64,000 bases of DNA from NCBI GenBank assembly GCA_050246635.1, contig JBFWVR010000005.1:403874-467873 (forward strand), read 5' to 3'. The notes beneath the pieces were generated by a model. It was not told the DNA's origin. It saw only the letters and a program-made list of their open reading frames with translations, and did not search any database. The stretch is from JBFWVR01 sp050246635 (GTDB taxonomy: Bacteria > Acidobacteriota > Vicinamibacteria > Vicinamibacterales > UBA2999). The first letter of the stretch is position 1. Every line of letters begins with the position of its first letter. Shown here piece by piece: positions 8,779 to 17,373 of the stretch. The position numbers were made by a program, and so were the translations under genes.

Positions 8779-9900
8779 TCACGCGGTCACCGCCGGACGG
8801 GTCGACAGCCACGCGCCGTACCCGCCGAGGGCATAGAACGCCAGCTGCGCGGCGAGCGCCGCCGCGTAGAGCAGCGCGTCGCCGGCCAGCACGATGCTCG
8901 AGACGAGCAGCGCCGCGAGCCCGTAGGGCACGAGGAGCCGCCCGAGCTTGTGCGATACGTACTGCAGCCAGACGGGGTTCACGAACGGCAGGAGCAGCCG
9001 CGGCTCCAGCCACAGGATCTGGACGTTGCCGGCCAGGGTGCGGATCTTGCGGCGCATCTCCGTGCGAGGCTCGGCCGGGGCCTGGTCGACGGCCTTCGCC
9101 CGGTCCTCGAACACCACGACCGACCCGTCGAGCACCGCGCGCATCGGCGCCAGCACGTCGTCCAGGATCGTGTCGGCCGGCAGGGGACGCCACAGGGACC
9201 GGCGCATCGCGTAGATGGCGCCTGTCGCGCCGAGCGTCGAGGCGATGGCGCTCTCCAGCCGCCGCAACGCCTTCTCGTACTGCCAGTAGAGCCCGACGCC
9301 ATCGGCGACGGCCGACGGCGCGGTGCGGCGGTCGTGCCGACGGCGGTCCCCGTCAGGGGCACGGCCGGGGCCGCGCCGCCGCTCGACGCCGCGGCGACGG
9401 TTGACCGACGGCTCGGATGCCAGCAGCAGCTCGCCGGTGACCGCACCCACCCGCGGATCGCGGAAGGGCGCGGCGAGGGCCCGGAGCGCGCCCGGCGCGA
9501 ACCGCTGCCGGGCGTCCGCGAAGACGAGCAGATCGTGGCGCGCGCGGGCCACACCGGCGTTCAGCGCCGCGGCCTTGCCGCGTGCCGGCTGGCGCACCAG
9601 CTCGACCCGCGGGTCCGCGGGCAGCGCGGCCGCCGGGTCGTCGGTCGATCCGTCGCAGACCACGATGACCTGGCGGTCGCCGGGGTAGTCGAGGCCGAGC
9701 AGGTTCTCCACGCGCGCGCCGAGCCGCGCGGCCTCGTTCCGGACCGCGATCACGATGGACACCGGCGGGGTCGGCGCCGCGCCTGGCACCGGCGGCACCC
9801 GGCGCGGCGACACCCGGGCCCACACCGCGAGCAGCAACGGATAGCCCGCGTAGACGTAGAGCACGAGTGCCGCCGATGACCAGAAGATCGCCTGCATCAT
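8779..9900 (-). CDS. Membrane-associated family 2 glycosyltransferase (tail missing)
   Basis: A 373-residue GT2 with an N-terminal membrane helix (residues 4-27). It has VSIVIAVRNE, VCDGSTDD, VFADARQRF, a GLYWQYEKALRRLES block, LGATGAIYAMRR and TILDDVLAPMRAVL, the signature of integral GT2 enzymes, then C-terminal helices. It ends after GAWLSTRPAVTA, short of the family's usual last helix, which is encoded by the next small gene. Residues about 185-210 are an Arg-rich stretch (RRRGVERRR...). In another frame the same bases read as a bland Ala/Gly/Thr linker, which suggests compensating indels or relaxed drift there. ATG at 9900 has a GAAGGA site upstream; a second ATG follows directly. Confidence 0.8.
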   Translation of the reverse strand: MMQAIFWSSAALVLYVYAGYPLLLAVWARVSPRRVPPVPGAAPTPPVSIVIAVRNEAARLGARVENLLGLDYPGDRQVIVVCDGSTDDPAAALPADPRVELVRQPARGKAAALNAGVARARHDLLVFADARQRFAPGALRALAAPFRDPRVGAVTGELLLASEPSVNRRRGVERRRGPGRAPDGDRRRHDRRTAPSAVADGVGLYWQYEKALRRLESAIASTLGATGAIYAMRRSLWRPLPADTILDDVLAPMRAVLDGSVVVFEDRAKAVDQAPAEPRTEMRRKIRTLAGNVQILWLEPRLLLPFVNPVWLQYVSHKLGRLLVPYGLAALLVSSIVLAGDALLYAAALAAQLAFYALGGYGAWLSTRPAVTA

Positions 9901-9924
9901 GATCCGTGTCCTTCGTGTCTCCCT

Positions 9925-11310
9925 CTAGGCGATGCGGCTGGCCGCGGCCTCGGCCGGCTGCCACGGCTCGGCCTCGGCCGGATGGGGGGCGCCGAGGCGG
10001 AACACGTGCGGGTGCGTCCCGCGCACGGCGTTGCGGGTGTCGACCACCAGCGGCGCATGGGCGACGATGGCGTCGTAGTCGAAGGTGCGGTGATCGGTGA
10101 GGATCGCCACGCAGTCCACGCTCGCGAGCTGCTCCACGTCGAGCGGCGTCGAGGTGAGGGCGTAGCCGCCCGGCCACGCGCTGGCGCCGAGTTCGGGCAC
10201 GTACGGGTCCGCGTAGGAGAGCCGCACGCCCCGGCGCTGGAGCAGGCCCATCACGTCCAGGGCCGGGGACTCCCGCACGTCGTCGATGTCACGCTTGTAG
10301 GCGACGCCGGCCACGAGCACGTGCGAGCCGCTGAGCGGCTTGCGCTGCACGTTGAGCGCGTGGCCGATCTTCTCGACCACGGCGTGGGGCATCGCGGCGT
10401 TGACGTGTCCGGCGAGCTCGATGAAGCGCGGCTCGAACCCGCTCTGCTTCGCCTTCCACGACAGGTAGTACGGGTCGATCGGGATGCAGTGGCCCCCGAG
10501 CCCGGGACCCGGGTAGAACGGCATGAAGCCGAAGGGCTTGGTGCGCGCCGCGTCGACGATCTCCCAGACGTCCACGCCGAGCGCGTCGCACATCAGCGCC
10601 ATCTCGTTGACGAGCGCGATGTTCACGGAGCGGAAGGTGTTCTCGAGCAGCTTGACCATCTCGGCCACCCGCGGCGAGCTCACCGGCACGACCGTGTCGA
10701 GCGCCGACTGGTACAGCGCCCGCGCCGCGTCGCTGCACGCGGGGGTGACCCCGCCGACGACCTTGGGCACCGTCCGGGTCGTGAACGTGGCGTTGCCGGG
10801 GTCCACCCGCTCCGGCGAGAAAGCCAGGCCGAAGTCGTCCCCGGCGTGCAGACCCGTGGCCTCGAGCAGCGGCCGCACGAGCTCGTCCGTCGTGCCCGGG
10901 TAGGTCGTCGATTCGAGGATGACCAGCATCCCGCGGTGCAGGTGCGCGGCCACCGCCTCGACCGCCGAGACCACGTAGGACATGTCCGGGTCCTTCGTCT
11001 TCCGCAGCGGCGTCGGGACGCAGATGTTGACGGTGTCGAGCGACGCGACCGCCGCGAAGTCGGTCGTCGCGGTGAGCCGTCCCTCGGCGACCAGCGCGGC
11101 CACGTCGGCCGACGGCACGTCCGCGATGTAGGACTCGCCCGCGTTGATGCGGTCGACCTTGCGGGTGTCGAGATCGATGCCGGTCACGGCGAAGCCGTGC
11201 TTCGCGAACTCGACGGCCAGCGGCAGGCCGACGTAGCCGAGGCCGATGACGCCGACGCGCGCCTGGCGCGACTGGATGCGGTGGAGCAGTTCGGTAAGTG
11301 CGGACGACAT
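9925..11310 (-). CDS. wbpA: UDP-N-acetylglucosamine 6-dehydrogenase-type nucleotide-sugar dehydrogenase
   Basis: The 461-residue protein has the Rossmann motif GVIGLGYVGLP (residues 20-30), the segment CVPTPLRKTKDPDMSYV, ESTTYPGTT, and the active-site Cys block GLGGHCIPIDPYYLSWKAK. The C-terminal domain has GVAYKRDIDDVRESPA. This combination is that of the WbpA/WbpO/TviB branch, which oxidises UDP-HexNAc to the uronic acid with two NAD+, rather than the UDP-glucose 6-dehydrogenase branch. The start at 11310 has GAGGAGG about 9 bases upstream, and a longer in-frame extension lacks family similarity. It supplies a uronic-acid precursor for the polymer made by this operon. Confidence 0.88.
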   Translation of the reverse strand: MSSALTELLHRIQSRQARVGVIGLGYVGLPLAVEFAKHGFAVTGIDLDTRKVDRINAGESYIADVPSADVAALVAEGRLTATTDFAAVASLDTVNICVPTPLRKTKDPDMSYVVSAVEAVAAHLHRGMLVILESTTYPGTTDELVRPLLEATGLHAGDDFGLAFSPERVDPGNATFTTRTVPKVVGGVTPACSDAARALYQSALDTVVPVSSPRVAEMVKLLENTFRSVNIALVNEMALMCDALGVDVWEIVDAARTKPFGFMPFYPGPGLGGHCIPIDPYYLSWKAKQSGFEPRFIELAGHVNAAMPHAVVEKIGHALNVQRKPLSGSHVLVAGVAYKRDIDDVRESPALDVMGLLQRRGVRLSYADPYVPELGASAWPGGYALTSTPLDVEQLASVDCVAILTDHRTFDYDAIVAHAPLVVDTRNAVRGTHPHVFRLGAPHPAEAEPWQPAEAAASRIA

Positions 11311-11363
11311 GGGCGCTGAACCTCCTCGGGGCCCGCCTCTGCGGGCTCGTGTTGCGATGACTC

Positions 11364-12776
11364 TCACTTGCCGGACAGGGCGGTGCGGAAGAATCCGCGG
11401 CCCAGCCGGGCCCAGACGGTGGCGCGGTGCTCCCCGCCGGTCGCCGCGAACAGGCTGCGCGACGAGGAGGGGCCGGGCCACCCGCCAAGCGGCTCCGGCG
11501 CACGGGACCAGGGACGCGTCGGATCCACGCCGCCGGCGTCCGGGACGCGTCCCGGGTCACGATCGCGCGGCGGCTCGGTGGCGGGCGCCGCGGTCCCGGG
11601 CGCGGGCGCCGGCGGCGCGGGTGCGGGCGCGGGGTCCCGTGGGCCCTGGCCTTCGGCCGGCTCCGGCGCGTTCGCGTTCGGCGGCGTCGCGGCGCGCCGG
11701 GGCTCGCCCGGCACCGGCGCGTCGTCGGCGGCGCGGCCGGCCTCGCGCGCGGCGGGGGTCGCCGCGGGCCGCTCGGCCATCGCGGCCGTCGCCTGGATCT
11801 CCCGGCGCATGTGGAGCAGCCGGCTCTGCTCGAGCACGATCCGGTGCTGCGTCGCGAGCAGCCGTTCCTCCCGGGCGAAGAGGTCGTCGGGGGCCGTCGG
11901 GCGTTCCGGCGCGGCCGGGCGGGCCGGCGGCTCGGCGGCCGCGGGCGTCTCGACGGGCTGGAGCAGGCCCCCGGCCCGCAACTCGTCGATCGCGGCCCGG
12001 GTGATGGGCAGCCCGATCGTGCGCTGGCCCTCCCCGTAGCCGTAGAGCAGCACGGCATCGGCGATGACGTTGATCGTGCGCGGCACCCCGCGGCTGTGCT
12101 CGTGGATGAGATCCGTGACCGCCCGCGGGAAGACCAGCGGCACGCCCGCCGCCGCCCGCTTCAGGCGGTGGTTGATGTAGGCCTCGGTCTCCTCGACGTC
12201 GAGCGCGGGCAGGTGGTAGCTGACCGTGATCCGCTGGCGCAGCTGCTCGAGCTCGCGGCTGGCGAGCAGCGCCCGCAGGCCGGGCTGCCCGATCAGTGCA
12301 ATCTGGATCAGCTTCGAGCGTTCCGTCTCGAGGTTCGACAGCATGCGGACCTCCTCGAGGGCCGCGAGGCTCAGGTTCTGCGCCTCGTCGATCACGAGGA
12401 GGGCAAGCCGCCCTGCGACGCGTTGCTCGACCAGATACCGGCCGAGGTCGCGTAGCAGGCGCGGCTTGCTGGCGCCCGGTTCCGGCGTGAGGCCGAAATC
12501 GAGCATCACCGCTTCGATGAGCTCGCGGGCATCGAGCATCGTGCTCACCAGCCGCGAGACGGAAGTCCGCGTGTTGACCCCGCGCAGGGCCGTCTGCAGC
12601 AGCGTCGTCTTGCCGCTGCCGATCTCCCCGGTGATGACGATGAAGCCGGCGCGGCCCTCGATGCCGTAGCGCAGGTAGCTGAGCGCCTCGGTGTGCACCC
12701 GGCTGGGGTACAGGTAGTCGGGGTCGGGGCTCAGCGAGAAGGGCCGCTCGCGCAGGTTATAGAAGCGTTCGTACAC
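11364..12776 (-). CDS. XrtA-associated (ExeA/GspA-like) AAA ATPase
   Basis: Starting from GTG at 12776 the product begins VYERFYNLRERPFSLSPDP, the conserved start of the ATPases found in exosortase-A/PEP-CTERM exopolysaccharide loci. It has Walker A GEIGSGKTT (50-58), Walker B LLVIDEAQNL, a sensor region LIQIALIGQPGLR and SRGVPRTINVIAD. After residue about 270 comes a long Pro/Ala-rich, probably disordered tail rather than the peptidoglycan-binding domain of ExeA. The GTG has AAGGA 9 bases upstream, and the gene overlaps the end of the nucleotidyltransferase by 20 bases. Its exact job in these loci is not settled. No exosortase gene is in the window. Confidence 0.85.
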   Translation of the reverse strand: MYERFYNLRERPFSLSPDPDYLYPSRVHTEALSYLRYGIEGRAGFIVITGEIGSGKTTLLQTALRGVNTRTSVSRLVSTMLDARELIEAVMLDFGLTPEPGASKPRLLRDLGRYLVEQRVAGRLALLVIDEAQNLSLAALEEVRMLSNLETERSKLIQIALIGQPGLRALLASRELEQLRQRITVSYHLPALDVEETEAYINHRLKRAAAGVPLVFPRAVTDLIHEHSRGVPRTINVIADAVLLYGYGEGQRTIGLPITRAAIDELRAGGLLQPVETPAAAEPPARPAAPERPTAPDDLFAREERLLATQHRIVLEQSRLLHMRREIQATAAMAERPAATPAAREAGRAADDAPVPGEPRRAATPPNANAPEPAEGQGPRDPAPAPAPPAPAPGTAAPATEPPRDRDPGRVPDAGGVDPTRPWSRAPEPLGGWPGPSSSRSLFAATGGEHRATVWARLGRGFFRTALSGK

Positions 12777-13569
12777 GATGGAACATCCTTGAGAAGAGGG
12801 CCTCACCCAGGGCGGACCCCGTGATCCGGTCGGGGTCCACCGGTGCCGTGCCGGCGGCAATGGCCGGCCACACCTCCCGGCACGCCTTCCGGTAGTCGTG
12901 CGGGAAGTCGATCTCGATCCAGGGGAGGGTGCCGGTCTCCACCACGTGCAGGGGGCGCCGCTGGGCGAACGCGTGGAAGGCCCGCGGCAGCCAGTCGCGG
13001 GCGCCCCCCTGGGCGATGAGCGCGTTCATCTCGTCGACGAGCACCGCGGCGCCCTCCGGGCCGAACTTGGCGATGCCGACGTTCTCGCCGTCGATGTCGG
13101 GATCGGGCAGGCGCTTGTCCATGGCGCACACCCGCCCGTCGCGCACCGTGACCTTCATCTCCTCGTCGCTGTAGGTCGTCTCCGGCTCGCGGGCCGCGAG
13201 CAGCAACGCGTCCTCGTGGGCGGAGCCCAGCAGCCGCGTCAGCAGGTGCGGGTGGAACAGCACGTCGCAGTTGAGGACGAGGAAGCCGTCGCGAAGCAGG
13301 TGGCGCGCCAGCCAGAGCGAGTAGAGGCTGTTGGTCTGCGCGAACCGCGTGTTGTGCACCACCTCGATGTCGCTGCCGCACGCGCGCTCCACGGCCTCAC
13401 GCTGGTGGCCGAGCACCGTCACGACCTCCGTGACGCCGCAGGCGTGCAGGGTCTCGATCTGGCGCGCGATGAGCGTGCGGCCGCCCACCTCCGCGAGGCA
13501 CTTCGGGCCCGCGCCGACGATCGGCCGCAGGCGGCTGCCGCGGCCGGCGGCAAGGATCACGGCTTTCAT
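12757..13569 (-). CDS. Sugar nucleotidyltransferase (NTP-transferase family)
   Basis: The 270-residue protein opens with MKAVILAAGRGSRLRP and has GPKCLAEVGGRTLI, then VLNCDVLFHP, where the Asp binds metal. WIEIDFPHDYRKA near the end carries a further metal-ligand Asp. This fits the GT-A-like nucleotidyltransferases that activate a phosphorylated sugar or a phosphocholine/polyol-type group with CTP or another NTP. The EIDFPHDY ending resembles the LicC/CTP-type enzymes more than RmlA. A CTP-type activity would suit the glycerophosphotransferase-like partner in this operon, but that is inference. ATGA overlaps the flippase stop. The last 20 bases overlap the ATPase gene. Confidence 0.82.
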   Translation of the reverse strand: MKAVILAAGRGSRLRPIVGAGPKCLAEVGGRTLIARQIETLHACGVTEVVTVLGHQREAVERACGSDIEVVHNTRFAQTNSLYSLWLARHLLRDGFLVLNCDVLFHPHLLTRLLGSAHEDALLLAAREPETTYSDEEMKVTVRDGRVCAMDKRLPDPDIDGENVGIAKFGPEGAAVLVDEMNALIAQGGARDWLPRAFHAFAQRRPLHVVETGTLPWIEIDFPHDYRKACREVWPAIAAGTAPVDPDRITGSALGEALFSRMFHRVRTLL

Positions 13570-15164
13570 CCCACCTCCGAGGTCGCCCGGGCGGCCAGGG
13601 GCCGGCGCCAGGCGAGCAGTTGCTGCGCGCGCTCGGCGAACAGCCGGCGCTCGGCCGCCGTGACGGCGAGCGCCATGAACGTCAACGCGTAGACGGCCGC
13701 CGACGCCACCATGAGCGCGCCGACCACGACGAGCGAGCCGTCGGCGACGTATGGGCGCAGCAGGAGCACGAACGCCGTCATCACCGCGACCGGCCAGAGC
13801 GCGGGCCAGACGGCCTCGCGCCACGCTCGCACCAGCGGCAGGTCCACCTGCCGGCAGCCGGTGGGGAAGATCACCAGGATGGAGCCGAGCGTCACCGGCA
13901 CCAGCGTGCCGACAGCCACGCCGGTCAGCCCGTACGGCCCGATGAGCGCCACGCTGAGCGACAGGTTGACGACGGCCGTCGCCACGTTCGTGCCCGCCAC
14001 GAGCTGGTGACGGTCGGTGCCCTTCAGCACCGTGCTGGCCGTGGCCGCGCCGACGCGCGCGATCACGCCGAGCGTGAGCACCTGCAGGATGAGCACGCTG
14101 TCGGCGAAGTTGCTGCCCACCCAGGCCCGCACGAGCGGGCCGGCCATCAGGATCAGCGTCCCGCCGATCGGCAGGATCATCGCCAGCGAGAGGCGGGTAC
14201 CCACGACGAGGATGGCGCGCAGCCGGTCGCGCCGGCTCGCCGCCTCGTTGTCCACCACCGTGGGGAACAGCACCTGGCTCAACTGGTTCGTCAGCCGGAG
14301 GGCCGCGTCCGTCAGGCGCTGGGCGACGGTCCAGACGGCCACCGCCGTCGTGTTGAGCAGCGCACCGATCAGGAGCACGTCGACCGAGTAGTTCAGCTTG
14401 TTCGCCCAGTCGATGACGAACATGTGGAAGCTGAACGGCGCGATCTCGCGGAGTCGCGCCTTCCGCACGAGGCTGGCCCGCACGTGGAGGCCCGGGAACA
14501 CCCGGTAGGCATTGGCCCGATACGCCCAGTACGTCAGCACGCGCACGATCGTGGTCGCGGCCACGAGCTCGATGAGGCCGTAGCCGGCGAGCAGCACCGC
14601 CACGTTGACCGCGGCCGTCACCAGCGTGCTCGCCATGCCCACGAGGTTGTTGAGGTCGTAACGCTGGAATCCGTTGATGACGCCGCCGAAGACGCCGAAC
14701 GCCAGGCCGGTCGCGACGTGCACGCTGATGATCAGCAGCACCGCCCGGCCCAGCTCGACCTGCGCCGGCGTGAGGCTGAACAGCGTGCCGAGGTTCAGCG
14801 CGACCGCCGCCGCGATCAGGTAGGTGATCACGGCCAGCGTCGTGAAGACGAAGAAGATGGTGCTGAGGATCTCGTTCAGCGCCTGCGCGTCACGCCGTGC
14901 GCGGTACTGCGCCACGAACTTGACCAGGCCGTTCGAGAAGCCCAGGTCGAGCACCGAGAAGTACACGGTCACCGAGGCGGTCAGCATCCAGAGGCCGTAG
15001 GCCGCCGCGCCGAGGTGCGCCAGGTTGAACGGCAGCACCAGCAGGCCGACGACCATCTCCGCGACGATGGCGAGGTAGCGCGTCGACACGTTCCGCGCCA
15101 CCGTCAGCGTCTCCTCCTCCGGCGGTGCGCCGAGGAGGCCGGTCCCGGGGGGAGCCTGGGTCAC
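13566..15164 (-). CDS. Polysaccharide flippase (Wzx/MATE-like)
   Basis: The 532-residue integral membrane protein has about twelve to fourteen hydrophobic segments and no long soluble domain. The first repeats read LGAAAYGLWMLTASVTVYF and DLGFSNGLVKFVAQYR, as in polysaccharide exporters of the MOP superfamily. Later segments include INGFQRYDL and LTNQLSQVLFPTV, which are typical of these flippases. It would carry the undecaprenyl-linked repeat unit to the periplasm. The GTG start overlaps the stop of the sugar-transferase gene (GTGA). A second copy of the family starts at 318 on the same strand. Confidence 0.88.
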   Translation of the reverse strand: MTQAPPGTGLLGAPPEEETLTVARNVSTRYLAIVAEMVVGLLVLPFNLAHLGAAAYGLWMLTASVTVYFSVLDLGFSNGLVKFVAQYRARRDAQALNEILSTIFFVFTTLAVITYLIAAAVALNLGTLFSLTPAQVELGRAVLLIISVHVATGLAFGVFGGVINGFQRYDLNNLVGMASTLVTAAVNVAVLLAGYGLIELVAATTIVRVLTYWAYRANAYRVFPGLHVRASLVRKARLREIAPFSFHMFVIDWANKLNYSVDVLLIGALLNTTAVAVWTVAQRLTDAALRLTNQLSQVLFPTVVDNEAASRRDRLRAILVVGTRLSLAMILPIGGTLILMAGPLVRAWVGSNFADSVLILQVLTLGVIARVGAATASTVLKGTDRHQLVAGTNVATAVVNLSLSVALIGPYGLTGVAVGTLVPVTLGSILVIFPTGCRQVDLPLVRAWREAVWPALWPVAVMTAFVLLLRPYVADGSLVVVGALMVASAAVYALTFMALAVTAAERRLFAERAQQLLAWRRPLAARATSEVG

Positions 15165-16525
15165 CGGGCCCCCTTCCCGAAGAGCACCACCTTGACCGTG
15201 TCGATGAGGATGGCGAGGTCGAAGCCGAATGACCGGTGCTTGATGTAGTAGAGGTCGTAGCGCAGCTTCTCGCGGGCGTCCTCGACCGAGGCGCCGTACT
15301 GGTAGCGCACCTGCGCCCAGCCGGTCACCCCGGGCCGCACCGCGTGCCGCGTCTCGTAAAAGGGGATTTCCCGCGCGAGCTGTTCGACGAAGAACGGCCG
15401 CTCCGGCCGTGGCCCGACGACGCTCATGTCCCCGCGCAGCACGTTCCAGAGCTGGGGCAGCTCGTCGAGCCGCGTCTTGCGGATGAAGCGGCCCACGCGG
15501 GTGACCCGATCATCGCCGCTCGTCGCCCACACGGGGCCGGACGACTCGGCGTCGGTGCGCATCGACCGGAACTTGCAGAGCGTGAAGGGCCGATCGTGCT
15601 GGCCGACGCGCTCCTGGCAGTAGAGGATGGGCCCCGGCGACTCGAGCCGGATGGCCAGCGCGGTCAGGGCCATCAGCGGCGCCGCGAGCACGAGCCCCAC
15701 CGCGCCGACCACGAGGTCGAAGGCACGCTTGAGGAACCCGGCGCCGCGCGCCACGCCGAAGCCGTCCGCGAAGATCAGCCAGCTCGGCCGGATGCTCTCG
15801 ACGGCGACCTTGCCGGTGAGCCGCTCGTAGGTGGCCGTGGCCTCCTCGATCGACACGCCGGCCAGTCGCGCCTGCAGCAGCATCTCCACCGGCAGCGTGC
15901 CGCGGCGATCGGCGACGCTCACGACGATGCGGTCCACCTGGTGGGCCCGCACGATCTCGGGGAGCGTGTCGATGGTGCCGAGCACAGCCGGGTCCGAGGG
16001 GGCCCCACCGGTGCCATCGGCGACGAAGCCGACGACGTCGTAGGGGAAGTCCGCCTGGCTCTCGATGTTCTCGGCGATGGACCGGGCGCGGGCCCCGGAC
16101 CCGAGAATCAGGACCCGCTCGTGGAACCCCGGGTCGCGCGTGACCCGGTCCACGACGAGGCGCCCGGCGGGGACCGCCACGAGGAGCAGCGCGAGGGCCG
16201 TCAGCATCGGCGCGGATCCGAACCCGAATGACGGCAGCACCGCGGCGAGCCCCGCCAGCAGGATCGTCGTCGCGCCCGCGCTCTGGAGCACGCGGGCCAG
16301 GCGCTCGGTGGCGCTCCGCACCGCGGTGAAGTCGTAGAGCTCGTGGTAGTAGAAGACCAGCGCGAAGAGCCCGGTGACCACGGCGACCCGCGCGGCCGCG
16401 GTCGTCCCCTCGTGGAACGAGCCGTGGACGAGTCCCGCCGTGACGATCGAGCCTGCGACGAGCAGGGCGTCGAGCCCGAAGACCGTCACGCCACGTGCCG
16501 GGAGGTCGCGGTTCAGCAGTTGCAT
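15161..16525 (-). CDS. Undecaprenyl-phosphate sugar phosphotransferase, XrtA-locus type
   Basis: The 454-residue protein has four to five N-terminal membrane helices, a central CoA-binding-like Rossmann region (HERVLILGSGARARSIAENI), and a C-terminal bacterial sugar transferase domain from about residue 260. That domain shows KRAFDLVVGAVGLVLAAPLM, LYCQERVGQHDRPFTLCKFRSMR, DELPQLWNVLRGDMSVVGPRPE and RPGVTGWAQVRY. Enzymes of this class move sugar-1-phosphate from UDP-sugar onto undecaprenyl phosphate, the first step of repeat-unit assembly. The spacing of motifs and the neighbouring ATPase and kinase match the PEP-CTERM-associated subgroup. The start at 16525 lies 15 bases after the kinase stop. 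Confidence 0.9.
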   Translation of the reverse strand: MQLLNRDLPARGVTVFGLDALLVAGSIVTAGLVHGSFHEGTTAAARVAVVTGLFALVFYYHELYDFTAVRSATERLARVLQSAGATTILLAGLAAVLPSFGFGSAPMLTALALLLVAVPAGRLVVDRVTRDPGFHERVLILGSGARARSIAENIESQADFPYDVVGFVADGTGGAPSDPAVLGTIDTLPEIVRAHQVDRIVVSVADRRGTLPVEMLLQARLAGVSIEEATATYERLTGKVAVESIRPSWLIFADGFGVARGAGFLKRAFDLVVGAVGLVLAAPLMALTALAIRLESPGPILYCQERVGQHDRPFTLCKFRSMRTDAESSGPVWATSGDDRVTRVGRFIRKTRLDELPQLWNVLRGDMSVVGPRPERPFFVEQLAREIPFYETRHAVRPGVTGWAQVRYQYGASVEDAREKLRYDLYYIKHRSFGFDLAILIDTVKVVLFGKGAR

Positions 16526-16539
16526 CGGTGTCCGCCTGC

Positions 16540-17355
16540 TCAGTGGATGTCGTTGAGGACGAGGCCCATGAGGCGCTCGTCCGCGAGCCGGTCGATCGCC
16601 TCGTGGATCGCCGGGGTGGTCGTGCTGCCCGCGCGTACGACCAGCACCACGCCGTCGACGAGTGGCGCGAGCAGCGCCACATCGGCCAGCGGCGCCGCCG
16701 CCGGCGCGTCCACGACGATGCGGTCGAAGCGCGTGCGCAGGGTCTGGAGCAGCCTCGCCATCGCCGGCGTGTCGAGCAGCTCCGCGGGATGCGCGGCCCC
16801 GCCGGGCGCGCCCGCCGCGAGCACGCTCAGGCCCTGGTCCTCCAGGTCCACGAGCGCCTCGTCCAGTGACGCCTCGCCGGTGAGCACGTCGGCGAGTCCC
16901 GGTCCGGGGGGCAGGCCGAGCAGCTCGCTCATCCGCGGGTGTCGCAGGTCGGCCTCCAGGACGCAGACCCGCCGCTCCCGTTCCTGGGCCATCGTCAGGC
17001 CGAGGCAGAGCGTCGTCTGGGTCTTGCCGTCCCCGCGGCCGGGGCTCGTGACGAGCACGGTCTCGGGCGCGTGCCCGCCGACCGGGTGCAGCAGCCGCGT
17101 CCGCAGCGTGCGGTACTGCTCCGCGGAGGTCGAGCCGGGACGGAGAGCGGCGTCGAGGGCGGGCGCCAGGGCGCCGCTCGCCTTGCGCCGGTTGGCCGGG
17201 GCGCTCTCGACCGCTGGCGCGGCCGGGAGCGGGTGGGGCGGCGTAACGGGCTGGCCGCCCGACGCCGGCGGTGTCCCGAGCGGCACTGGTGCGGCCGCGG
17301 GCGGGATGGCGCCGTCGCGTTCGGCGCGTTCGAGGATGCGCTGGATTCGGCTCAT
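16540..17355 (-). CDS. BY-kinase / CapB-like tyrosine autokinase of the EPS locus
   Basis: The 271-residue protein begins MSRIQRILERAERDG, the start of exosortase-locus kinases, then a Pro/Ala-rich linker to about residue 65. The kinase core has Walker A SPGRGDGKTQ (104-113), Walker A' CVLEADLRHP (131-140, with Glu where the first Asp is usual) and Walker B RIVVDAPA. No Tyr-rich tail follows; the protein ends at LNDIH, so the usual autophosphorylation cluster is missing. Such kinases pair with Wzz-type proteins, whose gene lies 18 bases upstream here, and control chain length and export. Whether it still autophosphorylates is open. Confidence 0.85.
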   Translation of the reverse strand: MSRIQRILERAERDGAIPPAAAPVPLGTPPASGGQPVTPPHPLPAAPAVESAPANRRKASGALAPALDAALRPGSTSAEQYRTLRTRLLHPVGGHAPETVLVTSPGRGDGKTQTTLCLGLTMAQERERRVCVLEADLRHPRMSELLGLPPGPGLADVLTGEASLDEALVDLEDQGLSVLAAGAPGGAAHPAELLDTPAMARLLQTLRTRFDRIVVDAPAAAPLADVALLAPLVDGVVLVVRAGSTTTPAIHEAIDRLADERLMGLVLNDIH

Positions 17356-17373
17356 GATGTCGGTCCCCCTCGG

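Noticed and set aside
11311..11481. N-terminal extension of the UDP-sugar dehydrogenase
   Set aside because: Overlaps the ATPase gene, lacks family similarity, and a strong GAGGAGG site precedes the start at 11310.
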